This document shows, in pieces, positions 1 through 9,768 of a DNA stretch of 64,000 bases. Location of the stretch: positions 62,001-126,000 of the forward strand of contig BPJP01000005.1 of assembly GCA_026004675.1 (NCBI GenBank). Direction: 5' to 3'. Every line of letters begins with the position of its first letter. Within the stretch, counting starts at the first letter, position 1. Under the pieces are notes generated by a model. It was given only the letters and a program-made list of their open reading frames with translations. It was not told where the DNA came from and ran no database searches. Source of the stretch: Gemmatales bacterium (GTDB taxonomy: Bacteria; Planctomycetota; Planctomycetia; Gemmatales; Gemmataceae). The position numbers and the translations under genes are program-made.

Positions 1-676
1 CCGACTGTCGGTGGGCATTCAGGTCCCCCAGCACGATGACATGTTTGCCAGCGTTCAACAAGGGCAGATAGTTTCGCCGGACGATCGACGCTTGCGCCAA
101 TCGTTGCGCGTCGGCACTATGGCCTCCCAGCTGGCTCTTCAAATGACACGCGAACAAATGCAGCCTTTCGCCGCGATAATCGATGGCAACGCTCAAGCCG
201 CGCGTGACGGTTGCTTGTCGTTCGTCGGAGTTGGCATCCAGTTCTTCGTCATACCATTCCGTTCCAGGGATTTCTGAACTTCGACTCTGGAAAGGCAAGG
301 TCGAAAAGATCGCCACTTTCAGCGGCCCACTCGTCTTAGAGACCCAGAAATGCGGGTAACGGCGCCCTCCCAAGTCGGCAATCCGCTCGCGTAATGCTTG
401 GACGTCGGAAATGGTGCCAACCTCGCATAACGCCAGAACGTCGGCGTCGATGTCCTTAATGACATTGGCGACAGCCGACCTGGCAGCTTCCCATTTCTTT
501 TCCCGATCTTCTTTCGGCAATTTCACCCACTCTTCCTGTTTGATATCGTATTTCATGTAAAGATGGGACCGCACCAGCCACTCGCAATTGAACGTGGCGA
601 TCTTCAAATCGGCTGACGAGTGAGCTGCCGACAACAAAAGGGCGGCACAGACTAGCAGTAACCGTTTCGAAAACAT
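1..676 (-). CDS. Endonuclease/exonuclease/phosphatase (EEP) family protein, 3' end cut by the window edge
   Basis: Read by translating the minus strand from the ATG at 676. The N-terminus is a signal peptide (hydrophobic run LLLVCAALLLSAAHSS) followed by LKIATFNCEW, the usual opening of the EEP fold with its catalytic Asn. Later come DADVLALCEV, which supplies the metal-binding Glu, and VLGDLNAHR, the conserved GDxN motif. The family includes nucleases and phosphodiesterases; the substrate here is not predictable, but the signal peptide implies export. GGAG lies just upstream of the start. It sits 18 bp downstream of the SGNH hydrolase on the same strand, so the two are probably co-transcribed. 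The C-terminal catalytic His region lies outside the window. Confidence 0.85.
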   Translation of the reverse strand, partial: MFSKRLLLVCAALLLSAAHSSADLKIATFNCEWLVRSHLYMKYDIKQEEWVKLPKEDREKKWEAARSAVANVIKDIDADVLALCEVGTISDVQALRERIADLGGRRYPHFWVSKTSGPLKVAIFSTLPFQSRSSEIPGTEWYDEELDANSDERQATVTRGLSVAIDYRGERLHLFACHLKSQLGGHSADAQRLAQASIVRRNYLPLLNAGKHVIVLGDLNAHRQS

Positions 677-694
677 GATTGGCTCCTCGATGGT

Positions 695-1352
695 TTAGCG
701 ATTCCCAAGTGCTTTCTCGATCTGCTTCGCCACTGCTATGGCGAGTCGGTCATACCCTTTTGCCGTGTAGTGCGTGCCGTCCCCTGGAAAGCAGGTTTTC
801 CATGCCGCCATCGATAATGACCTGGTGTAGATCGTTGATCTCGACTTTTTCTTTCTTCATTACTTCCCGCGCGATCTTGTTGTAAAGCTGCACATCCTTT
901 TCGAAGCGGTCGAAATCGGCCCCACGACGCGCATGGCGTTCGTCGTGGATCGGAGTCGTCGTGGCGAAGATGATTTTCGCTTTGGTACCTTTGCGAATTC
1001 GGGCAATGATGGCCTGCAGATTATTTCTGTACTGGTCCGGTTCCACCTGGTGCGTTTTGGTTTTTTTGCGGAAACGCAAATCGTGCAGGCCGCAATTGAT
1101 ATGCACGACGTCGGGATGCTGTTCGATCACCCACGAGTCGAGATTTTTCAGAACGTTGTTGGAATCGCCGCCGTTCTGTCGTGGGCTGATGATGTCGGCT
1201 TTTCCTTTGAGGAGCGCCGCCACGCGGGGAGCGTAGCCGAGGCGGATGGAATCGCCGATCAAAACGACTTTGGGGAGTGTCGGCTCGGCAGCCAGACCGC
1301 AACAAGCGAGGGAAGGAAGAACAACTGCGAGACACAAACGCCAAGACATCAT
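695..1352 (-). CDS. SGNH/GDSL hydrolase, secreted, interrupted by a +1 frameshift
   Basis: Starts at the tandem ATGATG (1352/1349) just after a strong AGGAGG; the second ATG has the better spacing. A signal peptide (LCLAVVLPSLACCGLAAEP) is followed by VVLIGDSIRLGY, carrying the SGNH block I nucleophile Ser, and HINCGLHDLR, the block III Asn. The reading frame then stops early at 750, while the block V motif DGTHYTAKGY, which carries the catalytic Asp and His, continues in the +1 frame to a stop at 695. The shift falls at a four-base run at 781-784, where removing one base restores a normal-length esterase of about 218 residues. This is either a sequence error or a real mutation. The family comprises carbohydrate or lipid esterases; the substrate is unknown. 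Confidence 0.8.
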
Positions 1353-1457
1353 CTCCTCCTTTGTTTCTCGATTGGTCGCTGGCAAAACCAGACACGAATC
1401 GTCTGCTGTTGCTAGAATAAGACTTTCTCCCGAATTTGACCGCGGAAGGGAGCCACC

Positions 1458-2339
1458 ATGAAGATCGAAGGCATTATTCCGCCCGTGGCGACGCCGATGC
1501 AAGCCAATGAGGACCTGGATATTCCCGGTTTGAAAGCATTTCTTGACCACCTGATCGAAGAAGGCGTTCATGGCATTTTTGTGCTGGGGACAAACAGCGA
1601 GTTTTATGCTTTGGATGAGAAGGAAAAACAGGAGGTAATAGCGACAGCGGTCGCGCATGTGAACAAGCGGGTTCCCGTGTTTGCCGGCACGGGAGCCGAA
1701 ACCACAAGGGAAGCCATCCGCCTCACGCAAATCGCCGAACGGGAAGGGGTAGACGGCGTATCGGTCATCACGCCGTATTTCATCTTGCCCAACCAGCAAG
1801 AGATTTTCGACCATTATCGCCGGATTGCCGAGAGCACGTCGCTGCCTGTCATCCTTTACAACAATCCAGGAACGTGCGGCGGCTTGAAGATCGAGCCAGC
1901 GACGATTGCCAGGCTTGCCGAGATCGAAAACATCGTAGCCGTCAAAGATTCAAGCGGCGATTTGCAAAATACGATCGAATACATCCGCTCGGTGCCGGAG
2001 CGGTTTTCCGTACTCATGGGGCGGGACACTTTGATCTATTCGGCTTTGATCCTTGGCGCCCGGGGAGCGATTCCGGCGACGGGAAATATCGCACCGAGTT
2101 TGCTGGTGGAAATCTACGAGGCGTATCGGCGTGGGGATCATGCAGCGGCCAAAGCGGCCCAAGATCGCGTTCATCCGCTGCGGATGGCAATGGGCTTGTG
2201 CACTCCTCCTGGTGGAGTCAAAGCGGCCCTCGACATGCTTGGGCGATCGATCGGTCCGTGTCGTAGTCCGGTGGGTCCTATTGCTGCCGACAAAGTTCCC
2301 AAATTAAGGCTGGCCTTGCAACAGGCGGGGCTGTTGTAG
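1458..2339 (+). CDS. Dihydrodipicolinate synthase/N-acetylneuraminate lyase family aldolase
   Basis: A 293-residue TIM-barrel class I aldolase of normal family length. It shows GTNSEF near residues 44-49 (the carboxylate-binding GTxxE motif), YNNPG at about 134 with the conserved Tyr, and VKDSSGD with the Schiff-base Lys at about 163. The family condenses or cleaves pyruvate (DapA, NanA, KDG aldolase and others). The GTNSE variant and the lack of lysine-pathway neighbours leave the exact substrate open, so no gene symbol is given. The start ATG follows a GGAAGGGAG ribosome site. It is transcribed divergently from the SGNH hydrolase. Confidence 0.85.
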   Translation: MKIEGIIPPVATPMQANEDLDIPGLKAFLDHLIEEGVHGIFVLGTNSEFYALDEKEKQEVIATAVAHVNKRVPVFAGTGAETTREAIRLTQIAEREGVDGVSVITPYFILPNQQEIFDHYRRIAESTSLPVILYNNPGTCGGLKIEPATIARLAEIENIVAVKDSSGDLQNTIEYIRSVPERFSVLMGRDTLIYSALILGARGAIPATGNIAPSLLVEIYEAYRRGDHAAAKAAQDRVHPLRMAMGLCTPPGGVKAALDMLGRSIGPCRSPVGPIAADKVPKLRLALQQAGLL

Positions 2340-2466
2340 CCGAGCCAAAGCAACGGAACATGGCTGAGCCAGAATTGCCGCCGACCGCCGGCAGCTTGAA
2401 GTGCGCTTTTCCCTGCCCGCTGTCGGCGGGGATGCTCGGCCATCGCCCATCTTGCCGGAGGTCGTG

Positions 2467-3447
2467 ATGTTTATCCCTCTCGGTGATGACGTCGATACCC
2501 GCAAATTCCCAGCGGTCGGCAGCATCCTGATCGCGCTTTGCTGTGTCGTGTACGCCTTCGAACATCGTCTTTGGGTCGAGTCGCGGTCGCGCTTGCCTCG
2601 GTTCCAGCTTGAAGACCTTCACAGCCAAGTGGACGAAAAAGCTCATGCCGAGCGTGTTGCGGCAGCCGTCAAAATGACCCCTTATTACGACTTCATCGAC
2701 ACATGGGCCGTTTCGCCCAGGAACCTTCGCCAGGGGCATTTCTTATCGTTGGTTTCGTATATGTTTCTGCATGGCGATTTCTTCCACCTGTTGGGCAACA
2801 TGGTCGTGTTGTGGGCTTTTGTCGGAACCCTGGAAAATGCCCTTGGCCCGGCTGGGTTCCTCTGCATGTATCTCCTTTGGGGAGTGCTGGCGGCCCTTGC
2901 CCATTTGGCGTTCAACTGGCAGGCGGATCTGCCGATGATCGGCGCCAGCGGAGCGATTTCCGGAATGATCGGCGGATACTTTATTGTCTTCGGTGCGTTG
3001 ACCCACATTCGCGTCTTGGTCTGGTTCATTGTTCCGTTGGGACGGTACCATATTCCTGCGGGGGCGTTCGTATTGATTTGGATATGTACCCAATTGCACG
3101 GTCTCGATCAGGCCCAGCAATATGGCATCGATGACGTTGCCTGGTACGCCCATTTGGGCGGGTTCGCTGCTGGTACGCTCACCATGCTGTTTATGCGCCG
3201 CGAAATCCGAAGCCGAATGTATCGCGACGCCTATGGCGTTTGGCAAATTAGGGACGTTTCGCCGACGCCAGATACCGAGGCTGTCAAAGAATTGCCAGCG
3301 GAAGAGCTTCCTTCCCGGACCGAGGTTCCTCCTGGCATGCCGGTTTGCCCCGATTGTGGAACCGAACTTTCTGATAAAAATAAAATCCACGACTTTCTCT
3401 TGCGTTGCCCCAATCCGAAATGTCAAAAGCTGATTTATACCCAGTAG
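2467..3447 (+). CDS. Rhomboid family intramembrane serine protease with C-terminal zinc ribbon
   Basis: The ATG at 2467 is chosen because GGAGG precedes it at good spacing; the open frame upstream to 2401 has no such site. The 326-residue product has about six hydrophobic segments. GASGAISG supplies the catalytic Ser and YAHLGGF the catalytic His of the rhomboid dyad. The first transmembrane segment and loop contain FEHRLW, and HGDFFHLLGN is the typical helix-2 His/Asn motif. The last 35 residues form a cytosolic zinc ribbon with CPDC and CPNPKC pairs, a common planctomycete addition. Its 3' end overlaps the start of the FAD oxidase, suggesting translational coupling. The substrate is unknown. 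Confidence 0.9.
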   Translation: MFIPLGDDVDTRKFPAVGSILIALCCVVYAFEHRLWVESRSRLPRFQLEDLHSQVDEKAHAERVAAAVKMTPYYDFIDTWAVSPRNLRQGHFLSLVSYMFLHGDFFHLLGNMVVLWAFVGTLENALGPAGFLCMYLLWGVLAALAHLAFNWQADLPMIGASGAISGMIGGYFIVFGALTHIRVLVWFIVPLGRYHIPAGAFVLIWICTQLHGLDQAQQYGIDDVAWYAHLGGFAAGTLTMLFMRREIRSRMYRDAYGVWQIRDVSPTPDTEAVKELPAEELPSRTEVPPGMPVCPDCGTELSDKNKIHDFLLRCPNPKCQKLIYTQ

Positions 3448-4877
3448 CCGTGGACGCGACACCACTTATCCGCGACTTGCAGGCAGTCGTTGGCCCCAAC
3501 GCCTTGTTGACCGCTCCAAGCGACCTGCTGGTTTACGAGTGCGACGGTTACACGATCGAAAAAAACAAACCGGATGTCGTCGTCTTTCCTTCCTCCACCG
3601 AGCAAGTCGTCGGGATCGTTGAGACATGCAACCGGCACGAGGTTCCCTTCTTGGCTCGCGGAGCGGGGACCAGCCTTGCCGGTGGCTGCCTGCCCGTTGG
3701 CGGCGGCGTGATGATCGCCTTGACCCGCATGAAACGCATCCTCGAGGTCAATACCCGCGACCGCTATGCGACCGTCGAGCCAGGAGTCATCAACCTCGGC
3801 TTGACGAATCACCTCAAACCTTATGGATTTCACTTCGCTCCCGATCCCTCCAGCCAGGGAGCGTGCACGATCGGTGGCAATGTCGCCACCAATTCCGGCG
3901 GACCGCATACTTTGAAGGAAGGCGTTACCGTCAACCACGTTCTCGGCGTCGAGTTGGTGTTGCCCGATGGTCGAATCGTTTACACCGGCGGCGCCGCCGA
4001 AGACCATCCGGGTTACGATCTGACCGGTGTGATCGTTGGCTCGGAAGGGACTTTCGGAATCGTCACGAAAATCTGGGTCCGTATTACTCGCAACCCACAG
4101 GCGTATCGTACTTTGCTGGCCGTCTTCGAGACCGTCGACGACGCGACCAACACCATCAGCGACATTATCGGCGCCGGCATTATACCCGCCGCTTTGGAGA
4201 TGCTCGACCAATTGATTTTACAGGCGGTCGAAGAGGCGTTTCACTTCGGCTTTCCGCTCGACGCCGGGGCCGTGCTTATCATGGAAGTCGATGGGATCGA
4301 AGCCGGTCTGGATCGCGACGCCGAGCGAATTGCCGACATAGCCCGCCAGAACCGCGCTCGCGAAGTCCGCCAGGCGCAGAACGACGCGGAGCGCCTGCTG
4401 TTGTGGAAATGCCGAAAACAAGCTTTTGGCGCCGTCGGCCGGCTGGCACCGAGCTACTGTACACAGGATGGTGTTGTGCCCCGGACCAAACTGCCGCACA
4501 TCCTCCGCGTCATCCAAGCCATCAGCCAAAAATATCAAATCCGAATTTGCAATGTCTTTCATGCTGGCGACGGCAACATCCACCCTATTCTGCTGTTCGA
4601 CGAACGGGACGCCGACCAGGTGAAGCGTGTCCTCGAGGCCAGTCACGAAATTCTCGAAGAATGCATCCGTTGCGGGGGCAGCGTCACGGGCGAGCACGGC
4701 ATCGGCGTCGAAAAACTGAACTTCATGCCCAAACTATTTACACCCGAAGACCTGAACATGATGCTGCGACTGAGGACCGCATTCAACCCCCTGGGGCGAT
4801 GCAGCCCGGCAAAGATGCTGCCGACCGCTGGCGCCTGTATCGAACCGAGCAAACCAGGACGCCGAGCACCGCTGTAG
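3420..4877 (+). CDS. glcD: FAD-linked oxidase, glycolate oxidase subunit GlcD type
   Basis: A 485-residue protein with the complete GlcD layout. An N-terminal PCMH-type FAD-binding domain carries GAGTSLAGG, GGNVATNSGG and GSEGTFGIVT, and the C-terminal FAD-oxidase domain carries HAGDGNIHP and GGSVTGEHGIG. Such enzymes oxidise glycolate or D-lactate, or related 2-hydroxy acids, usually with GlcE and GlcF; neither partner is next door, so the substrate is not certain. The ATG at 3420 lies inside the rhomboid coding region (28-nt overlap); a start at 3405 is also possible. No clear ribosome site is seen, so expression probably relies on coupling with the rhomboid. Confidence 0.88.
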   Translation: MSKADLYPVAVDATPLIRDLQAVVGPNALLTAPSDLLVYECDGYTIEKNKPDVVVFPSSTEQVVGIVETCNRHEVPFLARGAGTSLAGGCLPVGGGVMIALTRMKRILEVNTRDRYATVEPGVINLGLTNHLKPYGFHFAPDPSSQGACTIGGNVATNSGGPHTLKEGVTVNHVLGVELVLPDGRIVYTGGAAEDHPGYDLTGVIVGSEGTFGIVTKIWVRITRNPQAYRTLLAVFETVDDATNTISDIIGAGIIPAALEMLDQLILQAVEEAFHFGFPLDAGAVLIMEVDGIEAGLDRDAERIADIARQNRAREVRQAQNDAERLLLWKCRKQAFGAVGRLAPSYCTQDGVVPRTKLPHILRVIQAISQKYQIRICNVFHAGDGNIHPILLFDERDADQVKRVLEASHEILEECIRCGGSVTGEHGIGVEKLNFMPKLFTPEDLNMMLRLRTAFNPLGRCSPAKMLPTAGACIEPSKPGRRAPL

Positions 4878-4924
4878 CCCGCCCGCGCGACTGGCAACCG
4901 GTCCGCTACGGTGTTTGTCTCGCG

Positions 4925-6493
4925 TCAGTGATTGACAAAAAACTCGGTACTGTTGAGCAACGCCCAAAAGACATCGGCGAGGGCTTTTTTGCGATCACCG
5001 GCAGCGCCGCCGCTGTCGACGTAGGACACAAGCCGTTTCAATTCCTCGGGGCGAGGCTTTCTGGAAAGCGTTACCAGATAAAGATCACGAATCCGCCGCT
5101 CCGTGTTCACTTTGGGACCGGCATTCACCACTACGTCGAGCGACCCGCCCGGCACATGCATCGTCTCTTGCACCCACGAACTGTTCATCATGTAAAGAGC
5201 CTGCATGATCGAAGTAGGCAACTCGGTTCGGCGGTCAATATTGTTGGAGAAGTTGTCAAGAAACTCCAGGACGCCTTCTTGGTTTTGGGGTTCGTTCGGA
5301 CGGCGTGGCGGTGGTTCCGGTGCACCAGTAGCCGTGATCAAGCTGTCGAGCAGTTGGTTCGCGCTCAGCCCGCGAGGCAACATGCGAGCATAAAGCAAGG
5401 GGTTCTTTTGGCTGTCGTCGGTCAGCTCGCTGCTACGCTGATAGGCTTTCGTGGCCGTGATCGCTCGGATCAGGTACTTCACGTCGAAATCATGTGCCTT
5501 GAATTGGTACGCCAGTTCTTCTAACAGCTCTGGATGACTCGGAGGATTGGATTCGATCTCCATGAAATCGATCGGGTCGACAAGCCCGATACCGAAGAAG
5601 TAATGCCAGTAGCGATTGACGGCAGCCCGCGCGAAATAAAGATTGTCTCGGCTGGTCATCCATTCCGCGAGCACGATATGGGCCGGTTTTCGGCTTTTCC
5701 ACGACGGTTTCGCCCCATCGAGAAATCGAGCCTCCACCATTTTGTCTTTGCCTTCGATCTTGATTCGCGGCGGAGAGGTCGATGGACGCTGGGCAAAAGC
5801 CGAACGAATCTCCGAAAAAAACGCAGCGAATTCCCAGAACTGTTCCCTGGTCCAGTTCCCGCCCGAACGATCATCGTGGCACTGGGCACATTCGAGTTTG
5901 ATCCCCAGAAACAGCCTGCTGGTGTTGGCCGTCAGCTGTGCAGGCAGCTCTGCATTGGCCACGCTTAAGGCGGAAAGGATCACGTTGTCCGCCAGCATTC
6001 GCCGAACCATGCGATCGTACGACGTATTGTTTTTTAGCTGGTGAGACAGCCAGACACGCAACCACTCTCCTGTTCCCCGACCAGGTGTTTCATACCGGGA
6101 AAGCAGCCAATGTTGCCACACATTGGCGAAATGCTCCACATAACGCTGGCGAAACTCCGGATGCACCAGCTTGAAGTCCGGATCGGTACCGTCCATGAGT
6201 TTATCGACCCAGATAACACGTTTGTTGGGGCGGCGATCGTCAAGGAAATCCGTCAGGCTGGTAATGGTCGGAATCCGGCCATTAAGATCCAGACTAATGC
6301 GACGGAAAAAGGCAGCGTCTTCAGCAAGCGGAGCCGGCTTCACCTCTGGACCCCATTTCGCTTCGATCATCTGGTCGATTCTTCGAGCGAGCTGGTCTGC
6401 ACTCAGTGGCAGTCGCGTAGAAGCCGATTCCGCCGAAACACCCCCCGTGATCATCAACATTACCACTAGGACGATACTGGTTCGCTTTTGCAT
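4925..6493 (-). CDS. DUF1549/DUF1553 domain protein, exported
   Basis: The start at 6493 gives a signal peptide ([18 protein letters not shown]); the frame upstream to 6550 lacks one. The 522-residue product has an N-terminal DUF1549 part with [13 protein letters not shown] and [13 protein letters not shown], a CxxCH motif of the kind that binds heme c or a related site. It also has a C-terminal DUF1553 part with [15 protein letters not shown] and [12 protein letters not shown]. These planctomycete and verrucomicrobial proteins are normally paired with a DUF1501 protein and are thought to act in polysaccharide or sulfated-sugar use. Here no DUF1501 gene is adjacent. The function is unproven. 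Confidence 0.88.
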   Translation of the reverse strand: MQKRTSIVLVVMLMITGGVSAESASTRLPLSADQLARRIDQMIEAKWGPEVKPAPLAEDAAFFRRISLDLNGRIPTITSLTDFLDDRRPNKRVIWVDKLMDGTDPDFKLVHPEFRQRYVEHFANVWQHWLLSRYETPGRGTGEWLRVWLSHQLKNNTSYDRMVRRMLADNVILSALSVANAELPAQLTANTSRLFLGIKLECAQCHDDRSGGNWTREQFWEFAAFFSEIRSAFAQRPSTSPPRIKIEGKDKMVEARFLDGAKPSWKSRKPAHIVLAEWMTSRDNLYFARAAVNRYWHYFFGIGLVDPIDFMEIESNPPSHPELLEELAYQFKAHDFDVKYLIRAITATKAYQRSSELTDDSQKNPLLYARMLPRGLSANQLLDSLITATGAPEPPPRRPNEPQNQEGVLEFLDNFSNNIDRRTELPTSIMQALYMMNSSWVQETMHVPGGSLDVVVNAGPKVNTERRIRDLYLVTLSRKPRPEELKRLVSYVDSGGAAGDRKKALADVFWALLNSTEFFVNH

Positions 6494-6824
6494 TGTGCTT
6501 CCCGCCGTGATCGAAGCCTGCTCAATCGACGATTCGGCAAGTCCTTCCAACGATACTTCGCCGGACTTTCCAGGCCATTTCCCCTGCCCGGTGAAAAAAC
6601 GACGATTGCAGAACGCCAGCGCAACACACCATCCAAGCGAGTATACGATTATACGTCAAAAACGTTGGCGCGACGTCCTTTTGAGGAAGGGGAAAAAGAC
6701 CGGTGTTTGGTTTGATGGCGCTTGGGCCGAATTTTCTGCTGGACGATTGCTTTTCCGCGCTCAGATCGTAGGATGCACGATGTCGCCAGCGTGGTATTCG
6801 GCGTTCGTTAATGGGCAGCGAAAA
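6494..6824. other. Divergent intergenic region with no gene called
   Basis: Holds the back-to-back control region of the DUF1549/DUF1553 gene and the RraA-like gene. Open frames on both strands here have no ribosome sites or recognisable motifs. The first 45 bases before 6825 may belong to the RraA-like gene if translation begins at the ATG at 6780. I found no confident promoter or terminator. Confidence 0.5.
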
Positions 6825-7553
6825 ATGTCGGGCGAAAGTGTTTCCCACGAAGTTCTGGAGCAATTGCGGCAATATGACACGCCGACAGTGTGCAATGTCA
6901 TCGAGCTGTTCGACGTTCGCCCGCGTACAGCCGGATACATGGACGCTCGGATCAAGGCATGTTACCCGAAATTGCCGCCCATGGTTGGTTTCGCATCGAC
7001 AGCGACGTTCCGCTCGGCCGCACCTCCTCGAGCCGGGGATGTCTATGCAGGTCTGGCCGACCAGGTTGCTTCTTTCGCCGACCTTCCCGGTCCAGCTGTC
7101 GTCGTTTTTCAGGACCTCGATGACCCAGTGGCCGCTGCCACGTTTGGCGAAGTCATGTGCACGACATACAAGGCATTTGGTTCGGTCGGCTTGATCACCA
7201 GTGGCGCGGGCCGCGATCTCGAACAAGTTGAAGCCCTGCAATACCCCTGCTTTACGAATGGCACGATCTGTGCTCACGGTTATTGCCATATTGTCCAGAT
7301 CAACGTTCCGGTCCATGTCGGCGGTGTTACCGTGCATCCGGGCGACTTGCTGCATGGAGATTGCAACGGCGTGACAACGATTCCCAACGAGATCGCTGCC
7401 GCAGTCGCTGGAGCGTGTGCCGAATTCATGGAAGCCGAGGCTGTCGTGTTGAACTATCTGAAAAAAGGCAATCCCGATCCCAAGGGCTATGCCGCCGCCC
7501 GGAAAGAATGCCAGGATCGCATTCAGGCTTTGGCCAAAAAAGTCAAATCCTGA
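6825..7553 (+). CDS. RraA family protein (HMG/CHA aldolase-like)
   Basis: A 242-residue RraA-fold protein. It opens with [16 protein letters not shown], the usual N-terminal helix. It contains [10 protein letters not shown] and [25 protein letters not shown], in which the G-S/T-xGxxRD block forms the substrate and metal site, and [14 protein letters not shown], the conserved PGD-x-x-x-xD metal-binding motif. Homologues act as metal-dependent 4-hydroxy-4-methyl-2-oxoglutarate or oxaloacetate aldolases or as RNase E inhibitors, and many databases mislabel them dimethylmenaquinone methyltransferases. The start is uncertain: 6825 gives the usual family length, and 6780 would add 15 residues. Confidence 0.8.
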   Translation: MSGESVSHEVLEQLRQYDTPTVCNVIELFDVRPRTAGYMDARIKACYPKLPPMVGFASTATFRSAAPPRAGDVYAGLADQVASFADLPGPAVVVFQDLDDPVAAATFGEVMCTTYKAFGSVGLITSGAGRDLEQVEALQYPCFTNGTICAHGYCHIVQINVPVHVGGVTVHPGDLLHGDCNGVTTIPNEIAAAVAGACAEFMEAEAVVLNYLKKGNPDPKGYAAARKECQDRIQALAKKVKS

Positions 7554-7639
7554 TTTGGTCAAGTTGTCGGGGGGATCGTGCCGATTTTAACGCAGGTCGA
7601 ATTGACACCCGTGCTGACGCTGATTAGGATTCAGCCAAC

Positions 7640-7710
7640 GGCCCCTTAGCCAAGTGGTAAGGCAGCGGATTGCAAATCCGCCAGCGCCGGTTCGAATCCG
7701 GCAGGGGCCT
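7640..7710 (+). tRNA. tRNA-Cys (anticodon GCA)
   Basis: Read directly as a cloverleaf. The acceptor stem GGCCCCT pairs with AGGGGCC. The D arm is GCC/GGC around AAGTGGTAA, the anticodon stem GCGGA/TCCGC encloses TTGCAAA (anticodon GCA), and the T arm is GCCGG-TTCGAAT-CCGGC. The discriminator base is T, as usual for tRNA-Cys. No CCA is encoded, and a short T tract (TTTTTC) follows directly. It lies between the RraA-like gene and the convergent CNNM transporter. Confidence 0.97.
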
Positions 7711-7888
7711 TTTTCTTCGCGCAACCTGATGCAGCTGGGTGCCAATCGGCGCTATCCTGCCTTGACCTGCGGCGTCGGTCTCTGTCGACTTGTCCCCGTT
7801 TCCAGTTGCGAATGGCGGATGAACGTTTTCGGCAACGAATGCGGCATCCATTCCGTCAAACGAACGTTTTGCGAAATCGTCGTTCGCA

Positions 7889-9064
7889 TCAGGTGCCACT
7901 GCGGTCGCTTTCGACTTTCGCGTCGGCAGCCCGTCTGGTGGTAACGCGAACGAATTTGACTTTCGGGGTCGGGCGATCGTGTTCGTCTTCGATGTCGCCG
8001 ACAATCTCTTCGAGCACATCTTCCAGGGTAATAAGCCCGAGGATCTTGCCTTTGTCGTCGCGGACCAGCGCCATGTGCCTCCGTGCCTTGCGAAACAAAC
8101 GCAGTGCTTCGGCGACGGTGTTATTGGGGTGCAAAAACAACGGTGGGTACATCGCGTCGTGCAGGATAACGACGCCCTTGAGACTGAAAAGATAAAATAA
8201 GTCTTTCGTATTGACGATGCCGACGATGTTGTCGATGTGCCCTTCGTAGACGGGCATGCGTGTGTGGGCGCCTTGGCGGACCGCTTCGAGTATCCTTTCG
8301 GGGGGCATATGCAGTTCCAAGGCAGCCATTTTCTCCACAGGAACGAGCACCTCGCCGACCTTGCGATCTGCCAGTTCGAGGACATTTTGCACGTATTCGG
8401 CTCGTTCGTGGTCGAGCAAGCCGGCTTCTTCCGTATCTTCGACAGCCAGGGCCAACTCTTCGACCGAATGGACCATTTGTTCGCCCCGTGCCGGCCGGAA
8501 GCCGCACCAGCGCACGATCGAGTTCGCCGTGCCATTCATCAGCACGATCAAGGGGCGGGTCAATTTGGTAAAAACGACGAGCGGAGCAGCGATCCACAGT
8601 GCTGTGCGGTCGGGTTTCTGCAGGGCCAGCGTTTTCGGAATCAACTCACCAAAGACGACATGCATAAAGGTGATGAGCAAAAAGGCGATGGCGGTCGCGG
8701 AAGAATGGGTGGCGAACCCGGCCCAAATACCAGGCAACGATTCGAACAGAGGATGCAGCAGCCGCGCCAATGCCGGTTCGCCGATCCAGCCCAAACCGAT
8801 ACTGGTCGCCGTGATCCCTAACTGGGTGGCGGCAATCGAGCGGTCAAGATGGGCGATGGCCGATGCGACCATCGGAGCGCCGCGTTCGCCCGCCTGGACC
8901 ATTTCTTCGACGCGCGTTTTGCGCACGGCCACGAGGGCGAATTCGGCCGCAACAAAAAATCCATTGACCACCACCAGGGCTGGTACGCTCAATAATCCGA
9001 ACAGGCTCCAAAACCACGACAGCTCCGAAGCGGCAAAATACAACGCAAACAACAAAGTCGACAT
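7889..9064 (-). CDS. CNNM/HlyC-CorC family membrane protein (DUF21-CBS-CorC_HlyC)
   Basis: The start at 9064 is fixed by TAGGAGC just before the ATG; the open frame extends to 9340 without support. The 391-residue product has an N-terminal DUF21 membrane domain with about four helices (FFVAAEFALVAVRKTR and FGELIPKTLAL are the hallmark motifs). A CBS pair follows, with RMPVYEGHIDNIVGIV and ALVRDDKGKILGLITLEDV ending in EEIVGDI. The protein is cut shortly after the CBS pair and lacks most of the usual C-terminal CorC_HlyC transporter-associated domain. Relatives export Mg2+ or Co2+, or Na+ (MpfA, CNNM); the old hemolysin label is not functional evidence. It is convergent with the tRNA gene. Confidence 0.88.
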   Translation of the reverse strand: MSTLLFALYFAASELSWFWSLFGLLSVPALVVVNGFFVAAEFALVAVRKTRVEEMVQAGERGAPMVASAIAHLDRSIAATQLGITATSIGLGWIGEPALARLLHPLFESLPGIWAGFATHSSATAIAFLLITFMHVVFGELIPKTLALQKPDRTALWIAAPLVVFTKLTRPLIVLMNGTANSIVRWCGFRPARGEQMVHSVEELALAVEDTEEAGLLDHERAEYVQNVLELADRKVGEVLVPVEKMAALELHMPPERILEAVRQGAHTRMPVYEGHIDNIVGIVNTKDLFYLFSLKGVVILHDAMYPPLFLHPNNTVAEALRLFRKARRHMALVRDDKGKILGLITLEDVLEEIVGDIEDEHDRPTPKVKFVRVTTRRAADAKVESDRSGT

Positions 9065-9451
9065 GCTCCTACATAACGCTGGGTTTACTCCACCATACCA
9101 TACTATCAAGACAACACCAAACAGGCTGCCAGCCGGTCCGTTCGCCAAACACCCCACGAACCGGAGGTTGGCCAGGCATGACGCAGCTGAATCCAGACCG
9201 GGCGTCGTCCTGCTCGTCCATGCTCGTGCACCTTCCCCGCCGAGACCCCACCGGTTTCCGCATCCTGGTTCGCAGGCTGTGCCCGGGAACCAACTGGTTC
9301 GAGGCTCCGCCTCGGATGGTCCGAACGGGATGCGTGGCACGCCCTCACCGATGGCAAGGGTGTGCGAACCTCGGCTGGCTGGGATCGACCACCTTCATCG
9401 AAGTGGTTTGGTGGCTGGCTACGCGACGGCACCTTCGACATACTGCAAGCC
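9065..9451. other. Region without a supported gene between the CNNM transporter and the first RHS fragment
   Basis: Open frames on both strands exist but have no ribosome site, no recognisable motif and unbalanced composition. The bases next to 9065 carry the promoter and leader of the minus-strand CNNM gene. The rest may be decayed RHS or insertion-sequence DNA, but I cannot assign it. Confidence 0.4.
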
Positions 9452-9628
9452 GCCGGCAGCAATCCGTACCTCTTCACCGGCCAACGCTTCGACCCAGAAA
9501 CGGGATTATACTACTACAAGGAGAGATATTATCTTGCAGATGAAGGCCGATTCCTGAGGAAGATACGGCCATGTCTCTTCTCCAAAAAACGGATGTGTTC
9601 CTGGAGAATCGTAGGCGCCGCCCCTTGA
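9452..9628 (+). pseudogene. RHS core C-terminal fragment (fragment 0)
   Basis: An in-frame stretch reading NPYLFTGQRFDPETGLYYYK then ERYYLADEGRFL matches the hyperconserved end of RHS/YD-repeat cores. Nothing upstream (9065-9450) encodes YD repeats and no toxin-like tip follows, because the frame closes within about 25 residues. It is therefore a detached piece of an RHS gene. It is different in sequence from the three later fragments, which share near-identical DNA with each other. It marks the left edge of the RHS island. Confidence 0.75.
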
Positions 9629-9670
9629 CGAAATCAACCCGGCCGCAATAATTCAGGCGATCTGTGATGC

Positions 9671-9710
9671 GCCGGCCCTGGGGTTGATATGGGGCCGGCT
9701 TTATAAAAAT
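9671..9710 (+). terminator. Candidate intrinsic terminator after the RHS fragment
   Basis: GCCGGCCC at 9671-9678 pairs perfectly with GGGCCGGC at 9692-9699 around a 13-base loop and is followed by TTTATAAAAAT. The stem is strong but the T tract is short, so termination efficiency is uncertain. It would separate the RHS fragment from the membrane protein at 9769. Confidence 0.5.
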
Positions 9711-9768
9711 CTCAACTTTTGACATTAACCGGAGCGGTGAAGGAGGTAACCGAGAGAGGAAGTATTCA

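Noticed and set aside
3626-5524. A 632-codon plus-strand frame
   Set aside because: It is a shifted frame over glcD and an antisense frame over the DUF1549/DUF1553 gene. The product is Arg/Pro-rich and without motifs.
7889-9064. Calling the CNNM/CorC protein a hemolysin
   Set aside because: The name is historical. The DUF21 and CBS domains indicate an ion-transport protein and no lytic function is supported.
8256-9557. A 433-codon plus-strand frame
   Set aside because: Antisense to the well-supported CNNM/CorC gene and rich in Ser/Ala/Arg, as expected from a reversed high-GC gene.
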